Below the pieces are notes generated by a model. It worked only from the letters and a program-made list of their open reading frames with translations. It did no database searches and was not told where the DNA came from. Positions 52,155-60,109 of a DNA stretch of 64,000 nucleotides are shown here, one piece after another. Source of the DNA: Bin5 sp009843665 (GTDB taxonomy: Bacteria; Chloroflexota; Anaerolineae; Caldilineales; Caldilineaceae); contig OZ244818.1 in the NCBI GenBank assembly GCA_965220285.1, positions 2,356,001 through 2,420,000 on the forward strand. Reading direction: 5' to 3'. Numbering within the stretch: the first letter of the stretch is position 1; each line of letters begins with the position of its first letter. The translations under genes and the position numbers were made by a program.

Positions 52155-52676
52155 ATGTCCGTGCTTTACCTTCTCGACGCCTGTGTGCTCATTGACGCGA
52201 ATCGAGACTACTACCCTATCGAGAGGGTCCCGGAATTTTGGGAGTGGTTGTTGGAAATGGGCAAGCTCGATCGAATCAAGATCCCTCAAGAGTTCTATGA
52301 AGAAGTTATTCTTCCACCGCCCCCAAAGGATCGCCCTGATCCCTTGGTCGAATGGCTAAAGGCAAACAAGAATACGCTTGTCCTTGATGAAGAGGCTGTC
52401 GTGGAACAGGTGACCCGCGTTCTTGAACACGGGTACGCCAGCGACTTAACCGATGAGGAATTAATAAAAATAGGCCGCGATCCGTTTCTCGTCGCCTATG
52501 CTCTCGTTGATTCAAAGAGTCGGTGTGTTGTAACCACCGAGCACTCCAGTCCAAGCCGGATCCGGGCCAACCGCAAATTGCCTGACGTTTGCAATGACTT
52601 CAACGTGCGGTGCATACACACTTTCGCATTGATTCAAGAACTCGACTTCCACACCGGTTGGAGAGTTCGAGCGTAA
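52155..52676 (+). CDS. DUF4411 PIN-like protein (probable toxin)
   Basis: This 173-residue protein starts with LYLLDACVLIDANRDYY, the PIN-like opening with an aspartate, and ends with DPFLVAYALV and VVTTEHSSPS, matching the DUF4411 family. PIN-fold proteins are metal-dependent RNases. Encoded 3 bp after an XRE-ImmA gene, it is probably the toxin of that module. The lower GC of both genes relative to secA suggests transfer. Confidence 0.82.
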   Translation: MSVLYLLDACVLIDANRDYYPIERVPEFWEWLLEMGKLDRIKIPQEFYEEVILPPPPKDRPDPLVEWLKANKNTLVLDEEAVVEQVTRVLEHGYASDLTDEELIKIGRDPFLVAYALVDSKSRCVVTTEHSSPSRIRANRKLPDVCNDFNVRCIHTFALIQELDFHTGWRVRA

Positions 52677-52703
52677 CTTCCTCCCAAAGTAACTCTAGCC
52701 TCT

Positions 52704-54965
52704 CTACCGCCCCCCAACCCGTATCAACACCGTCCGCCGGCGCCAGACTACGGTCCGGTTCAGCAGCTGTCCCCTGATCCAGCTCTCAATCTGCCCCACC
52801 TCATCAGGCTGCATCCGCTCCGCCAGCCGCTCGGCATAGGACTTGCGCTCGCCAGGAGCCGGGCTGAACCAGCGCCGGACGTGCGCTTCGGTAATGCGCA
52901 GATCGGTGTCGGTGTCGATCCGCTCCATCGAGACCCGCCCGGCCCGCGTCTCTTCAGGAAAGACGGCCGATAGGGCTGCCTGCAACGTCTCCTCATCCCA
53001 GTTGACCAGCCCATCCGTCGTATCGGCGTAGATTGATTCTTCAGCCGCAACCAACCGCTCGGTCAACTCCGGCTGTAGGAGAGAGCGGTCCCCTAAGTCG
53101 TAGATTCTCTGCGTATGTCTGGGTAGCGTCTCGGCCAGCGCAAGCCAGCCGCCCGCGGCCAGGTGTTCGGCCAGATGTGCCAGGGCAGCCTCCTTGTCCA
53201 CGCAGCCGAGCAGCGCGTTGCGTCCGATGATCGCATCAAAACGGACCTCTTCCTTACCAAGCAGGTGCGCCGTCTCTTCCACCGCCCCCTGCAGCACCAC
53301 CGGCCGCTCGACTTCATCCAGATTCTGCGCCTGCTCCTGCAGCGCCTGCCGGTCTGACTCGTTGAACGCCAGCGCGTAGACGCCGCCTTCGGGCGCTCGC
53401 CGCAGCGCCTCCCATGTCAGCAGGCCGCTGCCGGCGTTCACATCCAGCACAACACTGTGCCGCTCAAGGGGGCCGCCGTCCAGAATGCGGTCCCGCAGCG
53501 CGGCGGTCGCTTCGCCGGCCTGCGCAATCGTACGCTGCAGCCAGCGATCACGGGCAGACTCGTCGGGTGCGAATGTCAGGATCTCCGGCGGCGCGCCGAA
53601 GCCCTCCAGCATGGCGGCCAGCTGGGCCTCGCGACGCTGGGTGACGGCGAGGCCGATCCGGGCCTCATAGCCCTGGCCGGTCGGCTCGTAAAAGACCCTC
53701 CCCTGTAGCCCCCCGGGAAGATACTGCTGCGCCACCCAGTGGTCCCGGTAAGCGTGCGGATAGAGATAACCGGCCCCGTGCCCAAACCCCTCGCTGTCGC
53801 GGTTGCCGTCGCGCAGATGGCTGGGAACATCAGAATCGGGTTCATTGCTCACCGCCTCGAGCGCGTCGAAGAACGCCAGGACCGAATTGGACTTTTCCGC
53901 GGTCGCCAGATAGAGCGCGGCCTGGGCCAGGGGGAAGTTGCCTTCCGGGAGGCCGACGCGGTCAAAGGCCTCGGCGCAGGCCGCGACCACCTGCACGGCC
54001 TGCGGGTCGGCCAGGCCCACATCCTCGCTCGCCAGGATCAACATGCGCCGAAAGATATAACGCGGCTCCTCGCCGGCGTAGATCATCTTCGCCAGCCAGT
54101 AGAGCGCCGCATCCGGGTCGCTGCCGCGCAGGCTCTTGATGAAGGCGCTGATCGTATCGAAGTGATAGTCGCCTTCCTTGTCATACAGCACGGCGCGGCG
54201 CTGAATCGACTCTTCGGCGATGGCGAGTGTAATGCGGACGGTGCCGTCCGTGTCGGCGTCGGTCGTCTCGACGGCCAGTTCCAGCGCATTGAGCAGGGCG
54301 CGGGCATCGCCATTTGCGATAGAGACCAGATGATCGGTGGCCTCGTCCTCGATTTCAACGCGCCGGCCGCCGTAGCCGCGCTGGGACGTGTCGAGAGCGG
54401 TCTGCATGATCTGGCGCAGATGCTCTTCTGTCAGCGTCTTCAGCTGAAAGATGCGGCTGCGGCTGACCAGGGCCTTGATGACCTCAAAATAGGGGTTCTC
54501 GGTCGTGGCGCCGATGAAAGTAACCGTGCCATTCTCTACCCAGGGCAGGAGGGCGTCCTGCTGGGCCTTGTTGAAGCGATGCACCTCATCGACAAAGAGA
54601 ATCGTCCTCTGATCGTGAAGCGCCAACCTTTCCTGGGCCTCCGCCACCGTCGCACGGATGTCCTTGACGCCGGCCAGTACAGCGTTAAGCGCGCTGAAGT
54701 GGGCGGCCGTCGTGTTGGCGATCACCTGGGCCAGGGTCGTCTTGCCGGTACCGGGGGGACCATAGAAGATGAGGCTGCTCAGCCGGTCCGCCTGAATCGC
54801 GCGCCGCAGGAGCCGGCCCGGGCCCACGATCGCTTCCTGGCCAATGAACTCATCAAGCGTGCGGGGCCGCATGCGCGCGGCCAGGGGCGCGTTGGCATCG
54901 ATCCGTTCCGCGCGTGCCTGCGCAAACAGATCCTCCGCCGGCTTCCTTCCTTGCGTATAGGTCAC
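52704..54965 (-). CDS. rarA: RarA-like replication-recombination ATPase fused to a methyltransferase-like domain
   Basis: The first about 420 residues match RarA/MgsA/WRNIP1: Walker A YGPPGTGKTTLA, DEVHRFNKAQQDALLPWVE, sensor 1 IGATTENPYFEV and the tetramerisation domain with DPDAALYWLAKMIYAGE. RarA acts at stalled forks. A C-terminal domain of about 260 residues contains VVLDVNAGSGLLTWEAL, a SAM-type glycine loop, then FDAIIGRNAL. Similar RarA-plus-unknown-domain fusions exist in Chloroflexota and cyanobacteria. The start is uncertain; GTG 54965 is proposed because sequences further upstream (55070-55042) look like a promoter. Confidence 0.82.
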   Translation of the reverse strand: MTYTQGRKPAEDLFAQARAERIDANAPLAARMRPRTLDEFIGQEAIVGPGRLLRRAIQADRLSSLIFYGPPGTGKTTLAQVIANTTAAHFSALNAVLAGVKDIRATVAEAQERLALHDQRTILFVDEVHRFNKAQQDALLPWVENGTVTFIGATTENPYFEVIKALVSRSRIFQLKTLTEEHLRQIMQTALDTSQRGYGGRRVEIEDEATDHLVSIANGDARALLNALELAVETTDADTDGTVRITLAIAEESIQRRAVLYDKEGDYHFDTISAFIKSLRGSDPDAALYWLAKMIYAGEEPRYIFRRMLILASEDVGLADPQAVQVVAACAEAFDRVGLPEGNFPLAQAALYLATAEKSNSVLAFFDALEAVSNEPDSDVPSHLRDGNRDSEGFGHGAGYLYPHAYRDHWVAQQYLPGGLQGRVFYEPTGQGYEARIGLAVTQRREAQLAAMLEGFGAPPEILTFAPDESARDRWLQRTIAQAGEATAALRDRILDGGPLERHSVVLDVNAGSGLLTWEALRRAPEGGVYALAFNESDRQALQEQAQNLDEVERPVVLQGAVEETAHLLGKEEVRFDAIIGRNALLGCVDKEAALAHLAEHLAAGGWLALAETLPRHTQRIYDLGDRSLLQPELTERLVAAEESIYADTTDGLVNWDEETLQAALSAVFPEETRAGRVSMERIDTDTDLRITEAHVRRWFSPAPGERKSYAERLAERMQPDEVGQIESWIRGQLLNRTVVWRRRTVLIRVGGR

Positions 54966-55041
54966 CACAGCGTAACTGGCCTTTCGCTGGCGGGGTCCAG
55001 GCAGTTCGCCCGCGGCCCGCTCGTTGAATCCGGGAGAAGGG

Positions 55042-55070
55042 ACACTAAGAAGCTGTTTGAAAAGGGTCAA
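55042..55070 (-). promoter_or_regulatory. Possible rarA promoter, TTGACC-17-TAGTGT
   Basis: On the minus strand TTGACC (55065-55070) is followed after 17 bp by TAGTGT (55042-55047). The same bases would otherwise be read as the N-terminus of rarA from a TTG. Confidence 0.35.
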
Positions 55071-55243
55071 TCAGGGGTCGCCCGCCCGCTTTGGCCGCCG
55101 GAATCAGACGCTGGACAATAGACCACTGGCTGTCAGTCATATCTGTTGGGTATCGTTTGGTTTTCACATAGACTACGTATACCACAATTTGGTCGACAGC
55201 CTTTACTTTCCAAACAGCCTCTCAGGAAAGGAGCCAAACCAGT

Positions 55244-56086
55244 ATGCAGACCAAAATCAAACCTCAGACTGCGTCGCCAATGGAAGAGTTGGATGAAGCG
55301 CATCAACTGGAAATCCAGATTCTGAATTTGAAGAATCTGGGTTACACGATGGTGCGCGGCGCGATCCCGCCGGACATGCTGAAGGAGATTCAGAACGCTT
55401 TTGACAAGAAAATGAACGAACAGATCGCGCGTATGGGGAGGGATTTCCGCAACACATTCAACCGCTTCGACCTCATTCCACTCTGGCAAGAGCCGAGCTT
55501 TCGCCAGTTGGTCAATCTCCCTAAAATCATGCCGATTGTGCGCGGCTATATGGAGCGATACTGGGACGACGAACCGGTCGTCTTTGGGGCCGGTCACGGG
55601 CACTGCCTGTTTGAGAACAGCCCGGCCCACCAGGCTTGGCATAACGATGCGCGGGTGAATAAGAAGGCATCCGACATGACCCCGCCGATCTATATCCGGC
55701 TCACTTTTCTGATCGAAGATGTGGAGGAGGATATGGGGCCTACCGCACTGTTGCCCGGCACCCATGGTACCCATGTCAACTCGCCGCCCTGGTTCACAGC
55801 ACCCGATGGACAGCCGCGTCAAGTGCCTGAGATGGTCCTGGCCAGCGGCAAAGCGGGGGACTGCCTGATCAACGACACATCGATCTACCATACCAACACG
55901 CCCAATCTGAGCGACCGGGTGCGCAAGGTCATCTGGGCGTTGTACGCCGGGGCGCGGACGCCGGTCTGGGTGCGAAAGGATCTGCCGAAAGACTACAGGG
56001 ACCAGGCCCGCCTGACCAAGGCGGATGTGGGCGCCTCTGATGATCCGGTGATGGCGGCGCTGTTTCGGAACCTGCCTGAAAATTGA
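55244..56086 (+). CDS. Phytanoyl-CoA dioxygenase (PhyH) family protein 2
   Basis: This 280-residue Fe(II)/2-oxoglutarate oxygenase has the metal triad in AWHNDARV (H133, D135) and IYHTNTPN (H216), with an arginine after it (RVRKVIWALY). It differs considerably from the PhyH protein at 9071, so a different substrate is likely. An AAAGGAG site precedes the ATG. A second PhyH gene follows after 196 bp. Confidence 0.86.
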   Translation: MQTKIKPQTASPMEELDEAHQLEIQILNLKNLGYTMVRGAIPPDMLKEIQNAFDKKMNEQIARMGRDFRNTFNRFDLIPLWQEPSFRQLVNLPKIMPIVRGYMERYWDDEPVVFGAGHGHCLFENSPAHQAWHNDARVNKKASDMTPPIYIRLTFLIEDVEEDMGPTALLPGTHGTHVNSPPWFTAPDGQPRQVPEMVLASGKAGDCLINDTSIYHTNTPNLSDRVRKVIWALYAGARTPVWVRKDLPKDYRDQARLTKADVGASDDPVMAALFRNLPEN

Positions 56087-56282
56087 TGCAGCGCGGGCAA
56101 CCCTGCCGCGCTTGCCGCCGCGGATCGCGGCGTACATTGCAGCTATGCCTTGAGTCCGGATAACGTATTGCCGTTGTGTCAAACGGTTTTTTCGACCCCC
56201 GATTCAGACCAGATATCCGTCCAGTCTATCATTCGGGTCACGCGCCCCGGCCTCGATTCCACACGCTAGGGAGGGAGCGAAG

Positions 56283-57098
56283 ATGGAACTGACATGCAAA
56301 CAGAAACAGTTTTTCGAAACCTTCGGATACCTTGCTCTGCCCGGGCTGCTGGAGGATGAAATCGACTGGATCACCGAGGAGTTCGAGGCGGTCTTCCAAG
56401 GACGAAACGTTGTCCATGACGGCAGCAAACGCTCCTGCATCGTGCCCTTTATCGACCAGCGCGAACGGCTCAGCACACTCCTGGATCATCCCAAACTGGT
56501 GGGGCTGATTTCCGGCGTGCTGGGCGAGGATTTCAACTACCTGGGCGGCGATGGCAACTTCTACACCGGCGACACCCGCTGGCACAGCGACGGCTTCCAT
56601 GAGGTGGGCAAGTTTCTCAAAGTCGCGCTCTATCTGGATGAGGTCGACCAGGATAGCGGCTGCCTGCGCGTCATCCCCGGCACGCACCGGCAGGACATGT
56701 TCACGGGCTGGGAAGCGCGCCAGGCGAGCGAGTCCCTGGAGCGCTGGGGGATCGAGCAAAGTGATGTGCCGGCGATGGCTTTGGAGACGCGGCCGGGCGA
56801 CGTGGTCGCCTTCAACCACAACCTGATGCACGCCTCCTTTGGCGGCAGCACACGACGCCGCATGTTCACCCTCAACTGTTGCGCCCACTGCGGGTCCGAT
56901 CTGGAGATTGAGGAGCTGAAGCAATATATCGCCAACCACCACCGATATTGGATCGATCAGATGCACTCGGATGTCATGCGGCGGACCGCGTCGCCCGCCC
57001 GTATGCGCCACTTGCAGCAGGTGATCGACAACGAGGGCCATCTCCCTGCACTTTCCGCCAAGGCGCGCATGGAGATGGCCGAACCTGCGCATGGGTAG
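56283..57098 (+). CDS. Phytanoyl-CoA dioxygenase (PhyH) family protein 3
   Basis: This 271-residue protein shows RWHSDGFHEVG (H101, D103) and NLMHASFGGS (H183), with RRRMFTLNCCA supplying the arginine, so the iron and cosubstrate sites appear complete. It belongs to the PhyH family but is closer in layout to small-molecule hydroxylases than to human PAHX. A GGAGGGAG site lies just before the ATG. It is adjacent to PhyH protein 2; the pair may be a two-step tailoring unit. Confidence 0.86.
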   Translation: MELTCKQKQFFETFGYLALPGLLEDEIDWITEEFEAVFQGRNVVHDGSKRSCIVPFIDQRERLSTLLDHPKLVGLISGVLGEDFNYLGGDGNFYTGDTRWHSDGFHEVGKFLKVALYLDEVDQDSGCLRVIPGTHRQDMFTGWEARQASESLERWGIEQSDVPAMALETRPGDVVAFNHNLMHASFGGSTRRRMFTLNCCAHCGSDLEIEELKQYIANHHRYWIDQMHSDVMRRTASPARMRHLQQVIDNEGHLPALSAKARMEMAEPAHG

Positions 57099-57189
57099 TC
57101 CCTGCTGACGCGATCGATTCCTCTCACATGTTGGATAAGAGGAATCGCTTCGGATCACGCCCGAGCAATCAACTTACGAACAGTTCTTT

Positions 57190-57387
57190 GTGGGTGAGTT
57201 CGACACCGCTTCGCAACCCATCCTGCAAAGAGCCGCGATAGGCGCCGTCAACCCGGATGAGACGCAGTTTCTGGCCGAAATCGTAGCTTCATCTGAGCAG
57301 TTGCCGTGCCCCATCGCGGTCAGGCAGGTCAGAAGCGGAAACCAGGACGGCCAAGAGGTCCCTTTGCCAGTATCTGCTGTGGATTAA
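57190..57387 (+). CDS. Possible short protein or gene fragment
   Basis: A GTG-started frame of 65 codons reads MGEFDTASQPILQRAAIGAV and onward to VPLPVSAVD; the same frame is open upstream as well. Composition is protein-like but no family or ribosome site is seen. It may be a remnant. Confidence 0.2.
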   Translation: MGEFDTASQPILQRAAIGAVNPDETQFLAEIVASSEQLPCPIAVRQVRSGNQDGQEVPLPVSAVD

Positions 57388-57614
57388 CCGTCCACATATG
57401 GGAAGAAAGGGGAAAACCGGGGATAACTTCGGGGATAACCTTGAAAAAAGTGGATAAACCTACTCATATCCCTGTTATCTCTTTATCCCCATTTCCCGCG
57501 AGTTATACTCATCCGGGTACAACTTGGGGGCAATTGCTGCATCTTGTGTCGAGCATTTGTTCGGCGGATCACTCCATCCCTATCTTTCCTGCACTTCCCT
57601 CTGAATTATCCCCT
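57378..57614. other. AT-richer gap with DnaA-box-like repeats
   Basis: Within the 57099-57784 gap are TGTGGATTA (57378), GGGGATAAC (57419 and 57431), AGTGGATAA (57449), TTATCCCCA (57483) and TTATCCCCT (57606), each one or two mismatches from TGTGGATAA/TTATCCACA. An A-rich run follows at 57736-57775. This could be a DnaA-titration or replication site, or chance; no replication gene is nearby. Confidence 0.3.
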
Positions 57615-57784
57615 CTAAATTCGTGCTCCTCGGGCCGCTCAACCACTACATACAGTCACTCTGCTTTCACATCACCACATATAGTTCCTTGGATTCACAT
57701 ATCCCCATTTCCCCAGTCCCTACGAAGTCATACTGAATTAAAAATAAAAAAAGTGGAACAGTGAATTCTTCAAAACAGAAAATA

Positions 57785-58297
57785 TCAATCGGAATCGAGA
57801 AGAATTGAATCCGGTGAAAAGTGAGGCAGCGGATTCGAATAACCTCCCCACCCGTCAATGACAACATACGGAACAAAACGGATGCCAAAATGAAAATGTC
57901 GTCCTGGATCGGGCATTTGACTGTAATAGCCGAGCAGTTGGCCCCGCTCCACGCGCTGACCTGCGTCAACAACGAACTGTTGAAAGCGCGTGTAGAGGGA
58001 CTCGCCCCATGGATGGGAGATGCGGATAAAGCGGCCATACCGTTCGCGGTCATTGCCGATTGTGGTTATGATGCCACTGTCTGACGCGATGATTCTTTCA
58101 CTGGGGACCATTTCAAAGTCGACGCCGTTGTGTCCGAGGAGCGCCTTGGCGCCGACGACAAAGCGGCGGTAGTACTCCGGGCGGGCCCCCCACTTCTGGA
58201 CGACGCGCCGCCGGCCTTCAAAAGGCGCCGTCAGGTAGACGCCTTCCGGTTCGTAACTCCCGTTTTCGATTGCACCTTGAACAAAGTCGAAAGACAT
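57785..58297 (-). CDS. M23 family metallopeptidase (LytM-like)
   Basis: This 170-residue protein carries the M23 set: LLGHNGVDFE (zinc H and D), and HFHFGIR (the HxH pair), with IRISHPWGESLYTRFQQF resembling the conserved GnxvxixHxxGxxtxYxH region; the last histidine of that region is replaced. M23 enzymes cut peptide cross-bridges of peptidoglycan. No signal peptide is evident, so export is unclear. Confidence 0.75.
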   Translation of the reverse strand: MSFDFVQGAIENGSYEPEGVYLTAPFEGRRRVVQKWGARPEYYRRFVVGAKALLGHNGVDFEMVPSERIIASDSGIITTIGNDRERYGRFIRISHPWGESLYTRFQQFVVDAGQRVERGQLLGYYSQMPDPGRHFHFGIRFVPYVVIDGWGGYSNPLPHFSPDSILLDSD

Positions 58298-58578
58298 GGG
58301 CTGGGAGTGGGTTTAACCTCAATAAATTTGGTGTCCAGGCCTCACGTCCTGCATCTGAAGAATCCACGATTTGGACCGTCAGCGGCGGGCGGCGTCGGTT
58401 GCAAACTTAACTCAATTTCTCTGTTGGAATTCGACAACAACGCTATGAAAAGGTATACTTATCGAATGCGCCCTTTACGGTGCAGGACGCAACAGATCAG
58501 GACATGAGAGGACTTCAATTAGTATAGTTGTGTCCGCGGAATTGACAAAGACAATCACGACAAGGACAGGACGGATCG

Positions 58579-58941
58579 ATGCCAATTTATGAACTGGTCT
58601 GCAAAGAGTGCAGTCATCAATACGAACGCATCGTGTCATTTTCCAGCACCGTTCTTCCTGCTTGCCCGGCCTGCAGCTCGGTCGAAGTCATCCGGCTTCC
58701 GAGCAAGCCGGCCATTCACTTCAAGGGTAGTGGATGGTACATCACCGACAGCAAGAAGGAGGATGAAAAGAAGAAGGCTGAGGCGCAGAAGACAGCAGCG
58801 CAAAAGACTGACACCAATGGGTCCGGGCCTGAAAAAGCCACAGAGAGCGAATCGAAAGGCGAGTCCAAGACCGAAACCAAAGCGGAATCGAATACCAGTT
58901 CCTCGAGCGAATCCAAGAGCGCCGCAAAAGAAGAAGGATAG
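58579..58941 (+). CDS. FmdB-type zinc-ribbon protein
   Basis: This 120-residue protein begins with the FmdB pattern MPIYELVCKECSHQYE and CPAC, two CxxC pairs, followed by HFKGSGWYITD. The last 50 residues are a low-complexity Lys/Glu/Ser/Thr tail. FmdB-family proteins were proposed as regulators but are poorly understood. A GGACGG site lies before the ATG, and a good terminator (59070) follows. Confidence 0.85.
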   Translation: MPIYELVCKECSHQYERIVSFSSTVLPACPACSSVEVIRLPSKPAIHFKGSGWYITDSKKEDEKKKAEAQKTAAQKTDTNGSGPEKATESESKGESKTETKAESNTSSSSESKSAAKEEG

Positions 58942-59069
58942 TCTTTGCCCGTTTTGGCCGCGTCTGTCGTGAGGGAAGACAGGCACCCTTGCCAGCGCGG
59001 TCGCGTACCTGAAATCATATCGCGTGCAAACAGCGGAGTGGCAGTGCAATGGACCACTCCGGTTTATCG

Positions 59070-59103
59070 ACACCCTTGCCGATTCAGTAAGGGTGTTTTC
59101 TAC
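59070..59103 (+). terminator. Rho-independent-type terminator
   Basis: ACACCCTT and AAGGGTGT form an 8-bp stem (59070-59096) followed by TTTTCT. It terminates the FmdB-type gene. Confidence 0.6.
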
Positions 59104-59182
59104 TGTTAAGGGGGCGTTGCGGGACGAAGGATCTGGAATCTGCGGAGCGAGTGAGGGTATTTCCGCGTATGCCGCCTCGCCG

Positions 59183-59944
59183 TCAGGGAGCCGCCTCCAG
59201 CTTGTCAGCCAGAAGGGAGGCGAGAAAGGTGCGCTCCTGGTCGCCGTCGAAGAGGATCTTGATCCGTTTATCCACGTCCTCCCCGCTCACTTCCGTAACT
59301 ACACCGTCACCAAAATGTGTGTGGACAATGCGCTGCCCGCAAGCGAGCTGCGCCAGGGCGCGCCGTTGCGACCGGGTCGGCTGCGGCGCTTTCACTGCGG
59401 CCGCCTCCTGCAACGACGTAGCAATGTTCGTCTCCCGGTCCCGCCAGGCCTCCGCCAGTGTGCCAACCGTCTGCTCCGGATTCCTGGAGAGGGAGAAGCG
59501 CAGCTGATTGGCGTTCTGCACGGCCGCGGCCAGTGCATCCATGGAGACGCCTTTCTCCCGGCTGGTATGGTCTCCCAGCGCGGTCAGACGTCTGGCCCGG
59601 CTCAACACCGACAAGAAACGGTCCATCTGCTTGACCGGGTCGTCAAACGGGTCGATCACAGCCAGCTGGATGCCATGGCGCCGGCACAGTTCATCGCGTG
59701 TCTGGTCGCGCTGCTCCTCTTCCAGAAACTCCCAGTCGTCACGGCGGCGGCGCCCTTTGCCGGTCAGGCCGGAGAAGCGCACGGCGATACCGACCGGCTG
59801 GCACAGATAGTCCAGTTTGAGACGGCGACGGGTGGCAGGGTTGATCAACCAGTCCGGGCTGACATTGGACTGCAGGTCGGCGTCATTGAATACGCGGGCG
59901 AATATTTCGCGCCAGGCGTTCACTGAAAGATACGCGGTTGACAT
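59183..59944 (-). CDS. Endonuclease-like protein with UvrD-tail-like C-terminus, uncharacterised
   Basis: This 253-residue protein is not assignable to a named family. The central part (RRLKLDYLCQPVGIAVRFSG... EEEQRDQTRDELCRRHGIQLAVIDPFDD) follows the outline of Vsr/DUF559-type endonuclease-like folds, but the expected acidic residue of the EVDG strand is replaced by AVRFSG, so activity is doubtful. The last 60 residues (GQRIVHTHFGDGVVTEVSG) resemble the small beta tail of UvrD/PcrA helicases. It may bind DNA or RNA polymerase as those tails do. Confidence 0.55.
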   Translation of the reverse strand: MSTAYLSVNAWREIFARVFNDADLQSNVSPDWLINPATRRRLKLDYLCQPVGIAVRFSGLTGKGRRRRDDWEFLEEEQRDQTRDELCRRHGIQLAVIDPFDDPVKQMDRFLSVLSRARRLTALGDHTSREKGVSMDALAAAVQNANQLRFSLSRNPEQTVGTLAEAWRDRETNIATSLQEAAAVKAPQPTRSQRRALAQLACGQRIVHTHFGDGVVTEVSGEDVDKRIKILFDGDQERTFLASLLADKLEAAP

Positions 59945-60109
59945 GGAATTGCGGCCTTGGAAACTTTCGGTTTACAGTCTTTCGCAGGTCCTCGCTCGGC
60001 AACTGAAATCTGACTGCCGAAAACGGCGCCGGGAGGAAAATATATTGTACAGAACCGTTCCTGCCAGGCAAAAAGCGGCAGGCGTTCACCAGCAACATCA
60101 TCCACCGCT

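Noticed and set aside
53739..55121. Plus-strand frame of 460 codons opposite rarA
   Set aside because: Antisense of a clear RarA-type ATPase; no motifs.
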